DNA of 64,000 nucleotides from Lachnospiraceae bacterium (lineage in GTDB: Bacteria; Bacillota; Clostridia; Lachnospirales; Lachnospiraceae): NCBI GenBank assembly GCA_003979345.1, contig RYVZ01000007.1, forward strand, positions 1 to 64,000. The letters run 5' to 3'. Position numbers and translations under genes: made by a program. Of the stretch, positions 25,401 to 34,000 are shown piece by piece (the first letter of the stretch is position 1; every line of letters starts with the position of its first letter). Under the pieces are notes generated by a model that was given only the letters and a program-made list of their open reading frames with translations, searched no databases and was not told the origin of the DNA.

Positions 25401-25493
25401 AGGGGAGTCATATATCGGCGATACTGCAGGGGCAGGGCCGGCACAGGCATGATAAACGAAAGAGCCTGCAAGGATATGATACGGGGGAGTAGT

Positions 25494-25781
25494 ATGACGG
25501 GACTGATCAACTTAATGGAAGAAACGGTCTTAAGTAAGATCAATGAATTGTGGCCGAAAACGGATTATTGCAAATGCGAACAATGCCGGATGGACATCGC
25601 GACTTATGCGCTGAACCGCCTTCCGGCGCAATATGTGCAGTCAATGAAAGGCAAGGTACTGTACCGGTTTGAGTCAAACTCGATACAGCGCGACATTGAG
25701 GTAACAGTAGCGGTGAGCAAGGGAATCGAGATCGTTGGAAATGCGCCGCATAAAAATGCGAAGAGCGGTGCGGCGGGGTAA
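25494..25781 (+). CDS. ComFB-like late competence development family protein
   Basis: About 95 residues. The ComFB signature is present: LINLMEETVLSKINELWPK, then a CKCEQCRMDIATYALNRLPA block whose three cysteines could bind zinc, and AQYVQSMKGKVLYRFE. ComFB lies in the comF operon of Bacillus, but here no comFA or comFC is adjacent, and in many Clostridia it is a stray gene of unknown function (some homologues bind cyclic dinucleotides). GGGGGAG precedes ATG 25494; the upstream ATG at 25449 has no site. Confidence 0.85.
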   Translation: MTGLINLMEETVLSKINELWPKTDYCKCEQCRMDIATYALNRLPAQYVQSMKGKVLYRFESNSIQRDIEVTVAVSKGIEIVGNAPHKNAKSGAAG

Positions 25782-25792
25782 ATGAGGCATTT

Positions 25793-25858
25793 ATGAAAAC
25801 AAAGATCATTGCGGGCGCATGTATACTGCTTGCGGCCGTGTTGTTTGTTCCGCTGTAA
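25793..25858 (+). pseudogene. Truncated start of a small membrane protein
   Basis: A 21-codon frame beginning MKTKIIAGACILLAAV and ending after FVPL at a TAA. It looks like the signal/anchor start of a longer small Firmicutes protein whose body has been lost. The preceding ribosome site is weak. It may alternatively be a true 21-residue hydrophobic peptide. Confidence 0.3.
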
Positions 25859-25887
25859 AGTGAGAGGGGTTCCGCCTTTCCTTTTTG

Positions 25888-25920
25888 ATCAGGGTCAGAG
25901 TTGTCTGCCCTGATTTTTTC
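25888..25920 (+). terminator. Rho-independent terminator
   Basis: ATCAGGG at 25888-25894 pairs with CCCTGAT at 25908-25914, extended by CAGA/TCTG inside, then a run of six T. It closes the comFB transcript. Confidence 0.85.
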
Positions 25921-26056
25921 TGATTAGACGTCCGTGCTTTGATGAAAACTGGCTTGTCCGGGAGCGGGTGTAAAGGAGAAGGAGAACGATGGAAAAAGCC
26001 CGCACAGTCTATGCGATTCATACAAAAACTGAATGGCGTTCAGAACGAGAATGTTC

Positions 26057-26085
26057 TTGACATCAGTTTCTGTCAGTGCTATAGT
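26057..26085 (+). promoter_or_regulatory. Consensus promoter of the aspS2 leader
   Basis: TTGACA at 26057-26062, 17-base spacer, TATAGT at 26080-26085. It starts a leader of about 430 bases ahead of aspS2. Confidence 0.85.
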
Positions 26086-26135
26086 ACCCCTATCGTAAGG
26101 CGTTTTGACAGACGGCTGATAAATGGAGGCTTGCT

Positions 26136-26183
26136 ATGAATCGGATTTCGCTGCGTAAACCGCACAGGGACGACGATATGTAG
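26136..26183 (+). CDS. Fifteen-codon leader peptide with three Asp codons
   Basis: MNRISLRKPHRDDDM, with ATGGAGG 6 bases before the ATG, is placed between a consensus promoter and an intrinsic terminator upstream of an Asp-charging tRNA synthetase. Codons 12-14 are GAC GAC GAT. This is the pattern of a ribosome-stalling attenuator leader that would sense charged tRNA-Asp. The alternative is that it is the start of a decayed GNAT gene, because ISLRKP resembles GNAT N-termini. No experiment or homology supports either choice here. Confidence 0.45.
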   Translation: MNRISLRKPHRDDDM

Positions 26184-26202
26184 CGCTTGTAGTTGTGCAT
26201 GG

Positions 26203-26236
26203 CACAGGTACAGGCGCTTTTCGGCTTGTACCTGTG
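26203..26236 (+). ncRNA. Strong hairpin in the aspS2 leader
   Basis: CACAGGTACAGG at 26203-26214 pairs with CTTGTACCTGTG at 26225-26236 (12 bp, one wobble), with a 10-base loop and no T-run, beginning 20 bases after the leader peptide stop. It is a candidate pause or anti-terminator element. The stretch 26237-26365 contains two copies of TGAGATCATA but no gene. Confidence 0.6.
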
Positions 26237-26365
26237 TGGAGATATCTGCAGTGAGATCATAGATGATAGATCAAGGCTGCAGGGGTGAACCGGCGGCAGA
26301 TAGCCTGATCAGGCATATTGTTTGTTGCAATGGAATCACTCAAGATCCTATGAGATCATATAAGA

Positions 26366-26410
26366 AAGACCACACCGGTAATGAAATATGGTTACGGCGT
26401 GGTCTTTTTT
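26366..26410 (+). terminator. Intrinsic terminator upstream of aspS2 (candidate attenuator)
   Basis: AAGACCAC at 26366-26373 pairs with GTGGTCTT at 26399-26406; the inner CCG/CGG and TAA/TTA pairs extend it, and a T-run of six ends it. It lies within the leader, about 120 bases before the synthetase start, so it could attenuate the gene, or simply end a separate short transcript. Confidence 0.8.
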
Positions 26411-26532
26411 GCGTGCTGTCAGACATTTCCAGGGAAGCGGTGGTTGAATCAGCGCTTCCCTGCAGAGGCATGTGTTTCACGGTCATTTGTCAAACGTCTG
26501 TCAAATAGAGAGATGAAAGGAGTATGAAAGAA

Positions 26533-28113
26533 ATGGAGAAGGACATGGAAAGGAAAGGGAGCAGCCAGATGAGAAACGAACCGGAGGCGGAAGGGAGCGG
26601 TAAGATGAGAAGCAAAACGGAGAAAAAAGCGTGCGGCAAGACGAGAAATGAAACGGGGAATGAAACGAGCAGCAAGACAAGGAACGAAACAGGGAAAGAA
26701 GGGAGTAACAAGATGAGAAACGAAACAGGGAATGAAATAGGCAGCAGGACGGATAACAAAACGGCGGAGGAAGCGGGCAGCAAAACATGGAACAGAATCG
26801 CGGGAACAACAGGGCAGCCGCCCCTTACCTCAGAGGAGATCGGACAGTATGCGGGCGGGACTGTGCGTATTCGCGGCAGTATTTATAAGATCAGAAAAAT
26901 GAGCGATTTTGCGTTTGTGCTGCTGCGCACGCCAGGGGAAGTGCTGCAATGTGTTTACGAGCCGGTATATGCGGCGTTTGATTTAGAAATGTTGAAGGAG
27001 GAAAGCTGCGTGATCCTGACGGCAGAAGTGATACCTGAGGAGCGTTCTAAAACAGGGTATGACCTGCGCTTAAAAGAGACGGAGATTTTGTCCGTTCCGT
27101 ATGAGGAGAGCCCGATCGTGATCAATCAGAAGCTTGTAGGCACTTCGCTGGAAAATCTCTTGAATTACAGACCTGTCACGCTGCGCAACAACAGTCAGCG
27201 CGCCATTTTTAAGTTTCAGGAGGGAGTTGTGAACGCGTTTCGGACATTCCTCATAGCAGAGCGCTTTACGGAGATCCATACGCCGAAGATCGTACAGGCG
27301 GGTGCGGAGGGTGGCGCAAATATTTTCAAGCTTGATTATTTCGGAAGACAGGCATATCTTGCCCAAAGCCCGCAGTTTTACAAACAGATGATGGTGGGCG
27401 TGTTCGAGAGGGTGTTTGAGATCGGACCCGTGTTCCGCGCCGAAAAGCATGATACGAAGCGGCATCTGAATGAATATACCGGCGTTGACTTTGAAATGGG
27501 ATATATCGAGAGCGATACGGACATCATGGAAATGGAGACGAAAATGCTCCGGTATACTGTGGAGTACTTAAAAGAGCATTGTGAAAAAGAATGCAGCCTG
27601 CTTCAGGTGAAACTGCCGGTGATCGTTGATATCCCGGCAATACCGTTTGAGGAAGCCAAAACGCTGATTGCGGACACTTATAAAAGACACGCACATGAGG
27701 CAAAGGATTTCGAGCCGGAGGAAGAACGGCTTCTCTGTGAACTGGTGCAGAAAGAGACAGGGAGCGAGTTTGTGTTTGTGACGCATTATCCGGGAGAAAA
27801 ACGTCCGTTTTACGCAATGGATAACCGTCAAAATCCCAATGTAACGGATAGCTTTGACTTATTGTTCCGCGGGCTTGAGATCACGACGGGCGGGCAGCGC
27901 ATTCATGACTATCGTGAACAGATCGCAAAAATGAAACGGTTCGGACTTGACCCGGCACAGTTTGAGAGTTATCTGATGCTGCATAAATACGGAGTTCCGC
28001 CGCACGGCGGTTTGGGAATCGGACTGGAGCGCTTTACGAGCCGCCTGCTCATGCTCGATAACGTCAGATATGCCTCACTCTTCCCGCGGGACATCAACCG
28101 GGTCGCACCGTGA
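26533..28113 (+). CDS. aspS2: Aspartate--tRNA(Asp/Asn) ligase, archaeal type, with repeat N-terminal extension
   Basis: A class II synthetase. From about residue 95 there is an OB-fold anticodon domain (VRIRGSIYKIRKMSDFAFVL), then motif 2 (FEIGPVFRAEKHDTKRHLNE) and motif 3 (GGLGIGLERFTSRLLML), ending RDINRVAP. This is the archaeal/AspS2 form, which in Clostridia charges both tRNA-Asp and tRNA-Asn with Asp for later GatCAB amidation. The first 90 residues are abnormal for the family: a hydrophilic stretch of six to seven 12-residue repeats (KTRNETGNETSS-like). ATG 26533 is preferred since GGAG lies 10 bases upstream; ATG 26524 is one base from it. A start near residue 100, omitting the repeats, has no ribosome site that I can see. 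Confidence 0.9.
   Translation: MEKDMERKGSSQMRNEPEAEGSGKMRSKTEKKACGKTRNETGNETSSKTRNETGKEGSNKMRNETGNEIGSRTDNKTAEEAGSKTWNRIAGTTGQPPLTSEEIGQYAGGTVRIRGSIYKIRKMSDFAFVLLRTPGEVLQCVYEPVYAAFDLEMLKEESCVILTAEVIPEERSKTGYDLRLKETEILSVPYEESPIVINQKLVGTSLENLLNYRPVTLRNNSQRAIFKFQEGVVNAFRTFLIAERFTEIHTPKIVQAGAEGGANIFKLDYFGRQAYLAQSPQFYKQMMVGVFERVFEIGPVFRAEKHDTKRHLNEYTGVDFEMGYIESDTDIMEMETKMLRYTVEYLKEHCEKECSLLQVKLPVIVDIPAIPFEEAKTLIADTYKRHAHEAKDFEPEEERLLCELVQKETGSEFVFVTHYPGEKRPFYAMDNRQNPNVTDSFDLLFRGLEITTGGQRIHDYREQIAKMKRFGLDPAQFESYLMLHKYGVPPHGGLGIGLERFTSRLLMLDNVRYASLFPRDINRVAP
26566..26781 (+). repeat. 36-bp minisatellite encoding 12-residue repeats in AspS2
   Basis: Six 36-base units in frame: QMRNEPEAEGSG, KMRSKTEKKACG, KTRNETGNETSS, KTRNETGKEGSN, KMRNETGNEIGS, RTDNKTAEEAGS. 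The third to fifth are most alike. Highly charged and Asn/Thr-rich, likely disordered. Confidence 0.85.
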
Positions 28114-28330
28114 GTGTTACTGAAAATGTGAGGCAGACGCGGAAAAGTATATGCGGAAGAAAAAGTCTATAACTTTTATAGGGGATATGCTATAATGAAC
28201 GTTAATCACGGGATCATCGGGTCATATCCATGATTTGCAGCAGGCACGAGGCTAAAGGACGGTGCGCCTGGTACCGGACAGGATGCAGGAAAGCGCACGA
28301 GAGAGAACGCCCCTGCCGATGGGAGACATC
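28114..28330 (+). other. Intergenic region ahead of the flippase/glucosidase gene
   Basis: About 217 bases. TATAAT at 28191-28196 is a plausible -10 without a good -35. The open frame extends upstream to GTG 28262, but no ribosome site supports that start. Confidence 0.4.
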
Positions 28331-30943
28331 ATGAAAAAGCTTACGGGACGATTAAAAAATGGAATTACGGTGCTGTTTTTGGTTGTGGCGGCAGTCTTTC
28401 TGGTACGGACGTTGAAAGGCAATTTTGCGCAGATCCGCACAATGGAGTTTCAAATCAACATTCCCGTTTTTATCATTTCGATGCTGATCTACTTTGCGTA
28501 TTTTGCGTCACTGGCTTCGCTCTGGCATTATGTCACGGTCTTAAACCGTTCATCGATTCCTTATTCCGAGGCGATCACTGCCTATGCGTTTTCGGTGCTC
28601 GGCAAATATATACCGGGTGAGGTGTTCATGCTGATCGCACGGTTTCCGGCATATGAGCACAGAGGCGTCAAGGCGCGGAAGGTCACGGTCAATTTTTACC
28701 TTGAAAATCTGGGGACGTTTCTTGGCGCGGCGTTTTTATTTCTGATCTCGTTATTTTTTTTCCCGAATGAGATCATGATGAAATATACGAAGCTCATCGT
28801 AGCGCTCGTGATGCTTCTGATGATCGTGATACATCCAAAGATCGTCAATGCGCTGCTGCGTTTTCTGGAGCGGTTTATTAAGGGTAAGGACTTGCAGATC
28901 CCAATCTCCTATCCGCAGTTGTTGTCGGTGGTTGCATTATTTATCTGCAACTGGGTACTGGTCGGGGCGGGATTTTATCTGCTCGTCTGCTCGATCTACC
29001 CGATTCCGGCATCGCAGTTTTTGTTTGCGGGCGGCATCTTCGGTCTGGCAGTCATTATCGGCATGATTACGTTTTTTGCACCGTCGGGGCTCGGTGTGCG
29101 AGAGGGCATTCTTGCCTTGGGGCTCGGCATGATCATGCCGGAGGAGTACGCGCTGATCATTTCTCTGCTTGCGCGGATCTGGGCGACTGCGGCGGAGCTT
29201 TTATTTATTCTGATCATTTATATTATTTATCAATGTCGAAAGAGAGGGCGTAAAAAAGTGAAAAAAGCATGGTGGAAAGAAGCGGTCGTCTATCAGATTT
29301 ATCCAAAGAGCTTTTGTGACAGCAACGGTGACGGTGTCGGAGACATTGAGGGAATCACGGGAAAGCTTGACTACTTGAAAGAGCTCGGTGTTGACGTGAT
29401 CTGGCTCTCGCCGGTCTATGAGTCGCCGAATGTGGATAACGGCTATGATATCAGCGATTATCGCAAAATTCAGGAAGAATACGGAACGATGGAGCAGTTT
29501 GATCAGATGCTTGCAGAGATCCATAAACGCGGCATGAAGCTTGTTATGGATCTGGTCGTCAACCATACATCCGATCAGCACAAATGGTTTGTCGAAAGCC
29601 GAAAATCAGTCGATAATCCATATCGCGATTATTATATTTGGCGAAAAGGGAAAAAAGATGAGCAGAGCGGAGAGATGGCGGAGCCGAATAACTGGATATC
29701 CTGGTTTTCGGGACCGGCATGGGAATATGATCAGGCAACGGACATGTATTATCTGCATTTGTTCGCAAAGCAGCAGCCGGACTTAAATTGGGAGAACCCG
29801 GCAGTGCGCGACGAAGTGTTTGACATGATGGACAGCTGGTTTCAGAAAGGCGTGGACGGTTTTCGCATGGACGTCATCAGTCTGATCAGCAAAGTTCCTG
29901 CGATGCCGGACGGTAAAAACGGGGACTTCGTGCCTTTTGTCGCAAACGGGCCCAAAGTGCATACCTATCTGCGCGAGATGCGCAGGCGCGTGCTTTCTAA
30001 ATATGATTCATTCAGCGTCGGCGAGACTTCCTGCGTGACGATTGAGGAGGCAAAAAAGTATGCGAACGAGGATGAGAGCGAGCTGAACATGGTATTTCAG
30101 TTCGAGCATATGGGATTGGACGACGGAGAACACGGGAAATGGTCGGACCGTAAGATTTCCCTGATGGACTTAAAGCGTGTTTTGACTCAGTGGCAGACCG
30201 AGCTTTACGGGAAGGCATGGAATTCTCTGTTTTGGGACAACCATGACCAGCCGCGCATCGTGTCAAGGCTGGGGGAAGAGGGCGAATATCGTGAAATGTC
30301 GGCGAAAATGCTTGCGACCTGCCTGCACATGATGCAGGGAACGCCATATATCTATCAGGGTGAGGAACTTGGTATGACCTGTATGAATTTCACGGAGCTG
30401 TCCCAACTGCGTGATGTGGAAAGCCTGAATGCCTATCATGATTTGGTGGACAGCGGCATCTACACGCATGAACAGATGCTTTCCTATATCAGCCGCAGGG
30501 GCAGGGATTCCGCGCGTACGCCGATGCAATGGGATGATACGGAGAATGCCGGATTTACGACTGGAGTGCCGTGGCTGAAAGTCAATCCGAATTATATGGA
30601 AATTAATGCGGCGGAGCAGATGGGGAGGGAGGATTCGGTCTACCGCTATTATCAGAAACTGATCCGTCTTCGCAAAGAGCATGAGATCATTGTCTACGGG
30701 CGGTATTACCTGATTCCCGACGGCGGCGACGAGGTGTACGCGTATATGCGTTCCTACGGTGATGAAAAACTGCTTGTACTCTGCAATTTCACCAGGGAAG
30801 AACAGCATTTTTCCTATCCGCGCGAGCTTGACGGAAAAAAGAACGAGCTTCTCACCGGCAACTATGCGGACGCACCGTGGCAGACCTCGACGGAGTATAC
30901 GCTCCGCCCGTATGAGGCGGTCGTCTACCGGTATCACGCATAA
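28331..30943 (+). CDS. Fusion: LPG-synthase-type membrane domain and GH13 alpha-glucosidase
   Basis: About 870 residues in one frame. Residues 1-305 are a multi-helix membrane domain of the lysylphosphatidylglycerol synthase TM/flippase-like family (YAFSVLGKYIPGEVFML, then APSGLGVREGILALGLG). From residue 311 the frame is a complete GH13 oligo-1,6-glucosidase/trehalose-6-phosphate hydrolase-like enzyme (WWKEAVVYQIYPKSFCDSNG), with nucleophile D514 (GFRMDV), acid/base E565 (VGETS) and D639 (DNHDQ). At the junction, GTG 29258 has AGAGAGGG 9 bases upstream and would give a 561-residue enzyme, exactly the usual stand-alone length. So either a true fusion, with the glucosidase on the cytoplasmic side, or two genes read in one frame with internal initiation. 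ATG 28331 follows GGGAGA. Confidence 0.85.
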   Translation: MKKLTGRLKNGITVLFLVVAAVFLVRTLKGNFAQIRTMEFQINIPVFIISMLIYFAYFASLASLWHYVTVLNRSSIPYSEAITAYAFSVLGKYIPGEVFMLIARFPAYEHRGVKARKVTVNFYLENLGTFLGAAFLFLISLFFFPNEIMMKYTKLIVALVMLLMIVIHPKIVNALLRFLERFIKGKDLQIPISYPQLLSVVALFICNWVLVGAGFYLLVCSIYPIPASQFLFAGGIFGLAVIIGMITFFAPSGLGVREGILALGLGMIMPEEYALIISLLARIWATAAELLFILIIYIIYQCRKRGRKKVKKAWWKEAVVYQIYPKSFCDSNGDGVGDIEGITGKLDYLKELGVDVIWLSPVYESPNVDNGYDISDYRKIQEEYGTMEQFDQMLAEIHKRGMKLVMDLVVNHTSDQHKWFVESRKSVDNPYRDYYIWRKGKKDEQSGEMAEPNNWISWFSGPAWEYDQATDMYYLHLFAKQQPDLNWENPAVRDEVFDMMDSWFQKGVDGFRMDVISLISKVPAMPDGKNGDFVPFVANGPKVHTYLREMRRRVLSKYDSFSVGETSCVTIEEAKKYANEDESELNMVFQFEHMGLDDGEHGKWSDRKISLMDLKRVLTQWQTELYGKAWNSLFWDNHDQPRIVSRLGEEGEYREMSAKMLATCLHMMQGTPYIYQGEELGMTCMNFTELSQLRDVESLNAYHDLVDSGIYTHEQMLSYISRRGRDSARTPMQWDDTENAGFTTGVPWLKVNPNYMEINAAEQMGREDSVYRYYQKLIRLRKEHEIIVYGRYYLIPDGGDEVYAYMRSYGDEKLLVLCNFTREEQHFSYPRELDGKKNELLTGNYADAPWQTSTEYTLRPYEAVVYRYHA

Positions 30944-30947
30944 GAAG

Positions 30948-31023
30948 GCGGCTGCGAAAGCGTGCCTGCATGGAACGGTATCTTTTCCGTGTTTCCGTAT
31001 GATGGAAAGGCTTTCAAAGCCGC
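30948..31023 (+). repeat. Inverted repeat between glucosidase and addB
   Basis: GCGGCTGCGAAAGC at 30948-30961 and GCTTTCAAAGCCGC at 31010-31023 pair at 12 of 14 positions across a 48-base loop, then TTAAATTTTG. It may be a weak terminator. A near copy of the left arm, GCGGCTGTGAAAGC, sits right after the GNAT gene at about 38697. Confidence 0.5.
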
Positions 31024-31051
31024 TTAAATTTTGATTACGAAGGAGCGCCGC

Positions 31052-34000
31052 ATGGGCTTAAAATTTTACTTCGGCGGTTCCGGTTCGGGAAAAAGCATGC
31101 GCGTCTATCAGGACGTGATCGCATGGGCGCTCCGCGAACCGGAGCGCCGGTTTTTCATTATCGTGCCGGATCAGTTCACGATGCAAACACAGAAGGACAT
31201 CGTGACGCTGCATCCCGACCGCGGAATCATGAATATTGACGTTTTAAGCTTCGGACGTCTGACCCACCGCATTTTAGAGGAAGTCGGCGGAGAGGACATT
31301 CCGGTTCTGGACGATACGGGAAAAAACCTGGTTCTGCGCAAGGTGGCGGCGGAATGTAAGGACAAGCTGAAAGTGCTTGGAGGCAGCTTAAACAGGACCG
31401 GCTATATCCATGAAGTCAAGTCCGTGATCTCTGAATTGATGCAATATGGCATACAGCCCGGACAGGTCGGTGATATGGCGCGGGACGCCGGAAAAAGAGG
31501 ATTACTTTCCATCAAACTGAACGATGTTCAAATATTATATGAGGCGTTTCTTGCGTATATCCACGAAAAATTCATCACGACGGAGGAATCGCTGGATTTA
31601 TTGTGTAAGGCGCTGCCGAAATCCGCGCTGATCGCGGACAGCGTAGTTATATTCGACGGGTTTACAGGTTTTACGCCGGTTCAGAATCGTGTTTTGCAGG
31701 AATTGATGAGATTATGTAAACAAGTATGTGTTACTATTCTTATAGACAGCTCGGAGAATCCTTTCCAGACCGGAGCTGAGCAAAAGCTGTTTTATCTGAG
31801 TCAAAAAACAGTATCTTCATTATGTAAACTTCAAGAGCAGGAGGATGTCGGACGGGAAGTGGATGTATATCTGAAAGGAACACCTGTGATCCGGCATCGG
31901 AACAGCCCCTTTTTTTCCTATTTGGAGCAGAACCTGTTCCGGTATGGAAATAAGGCTTTTGCAGAAAAGCAGGATTCCTGCGGTCTCTATAAGCTTGACA
32001 CTCCACAGCGTGAGGTACAGTTTGTCTGTCGTAAAATCAAAGAACTTGTGCGTACGAAAGGTTATGCGTACCGTGACATCGCGGTCGTGACAGGCGATCT
32101 GGGAGAATATGGGGATATTCTTGCCGCAGAGCTTTCCGGTCATGAGATTCCTTTTTTTATCGATCGGACCAACGGTATTATCTTAAATCCCTTTGTTGAG
32201 GGCATCCGCAGTGCTCTTTTAGTGCCGCTTAAAAATTTTTCTTATGAATCGGTTTTCCACTATTTGCGCAGCGGTATGACGCCGCTTTCGATGGAAGACG
32301 TCGATCTGCTTGAGAACTATGTGCGCGCTACCGGGCTTCGGGGAAGGAAGAAATATGGAGAACTCTTTACGAGACATACGAAGGAGACAGGCGGTGACGG
32401 AGACAGGCTGACATATCTTAATGAGATAAGAACGCAGTTTCTGGCGTCGCTGTCCGTACTTCTTGATCCGGCTGAGACGATGGGAGAACGTGTGCGGCAG
32501 CTATACGCGTTTATTTTGCAGGCGGATATGGAGGAAAAGCTTGCCGGATATGAACAGCGTTTTGCGGCGGAAGGAAGACCTGAAAAAGCGAAAGAGTATG
32601 CACAGATCTATCGTCTGGTGATGGAGCTCTTAGAGCAGATGGACGGGCTTCTCGGCGGTGAAAAAGTCGGCGCGCAGGAGTTTTATGAGATTTTGGATGC
32701 CGGACTGTCCGAAATTCAGGTCGGTGCGATCCCGCAGAATGTGGACCGGATCGTGTGCGGCGATATGGAGCGGACGCGCTTTCAGGAGATGAAAGCGTTG
32801 TTTTTTATCGGGGTAAATGACGGCATCATTCCCAAGACCGGCGGGGGAGGCGGACTGATCTCCGATATGGACCGGGAGTTTTTAAGCGCGGCTGACTGGG
32901 AGCTTTCTCCAACGCCGCGGCAGAAAATGTATATCCAGCGTTTATATTTATATATGAATCTGACGAAACCGACAGAGTATTTAATCGTGACTTATACGGC
33001 GATGGGAAGCGACGGAAGATCGCGCCGCCCGTCTTATTTAATCGATGTTCTGAGGCATATGTTTCCGGCAATTACAATATCAACGGTCGAACCGGAAGAA
33101 GATGCATACGAGGCGGAATCTGCGGCGGATGCCCTGCGTGCGTTTACGCCGCTCCTGCGCGATTATGCTGCGGGGATCAGCCAAAGGGATGAGAATACGG
33201 TTCACCGTGTCAAGGGCATGTACCGCATGCTGGTTAAGAACGAAAAAACAAGGGAGCGCATGGAACGCCTTGTTTTACAGGCTTTTTATACTTACCGCGA
33301 GGCCGGACTGCCGCGCGCGGCAGCACAGGCACTTTACGGAGCGATGCTTATGAATTCGGTCAGCCGTATGGAGCGCTTTGCAGAATGTGAATATCAGCAT
33401 TTTCTGGAATACGGACTGCATCTTGTAGAGCGGGAGGAGTGCGGTGTGACGCCTCAGGATATGGGAACGTTCTGCCATGAAGTACTCAGCCGTTTTTCGG
33501 AGGGACTTACGCAGCGCGGGCTGAATTGGTTTACGTTTACAAAAGAGGAGGGGCGTGTCCTGCTTCATGAAGTCACGGATGCCTGCGCAGCGCAGTTTTC
33601 GGGCAGTGTTCTATACAGCAGCGCGCGCAATGAATACTTGCTTCATACGCTTCGTACCATGATGGAACGCAGTATTGATACGCTGCAATATCAGATCAAA
33701 AAGGGCGTATTTGAGCCGAAGAGCTTTGAACTTTCCTTTCAGACAATGGAAGACTTAGACAGCGTGAGCATCTCCCTTTCCGATACGGAAAGAATGCGCC
33801 TGTCGGGCAGGATCGACCGTTTGGATACTTATGAGGATGATGATCATATCTATGTGAAGGTAGTTGACTACAAATCAGGGAAAAAAGACTTTGATCTGGT
33901 AACCGTTTATTACGGACTGACCTTACAACTTGTGCTCTATCTGAATGTGGCGATGGAAAAAGAAAAACGGGAGCATCCCGAAAAGGTGATCGTGCCTGCA

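Noticed and set aside
26260..26410. T-box or FMN riboswitch suggested by AGGGGTGAACCGGCGG in the aspS2 leader
   Set aside because: The T-box TGGNACC core is absent, and the other conserved FMN elements are missing, so neither class is supported.
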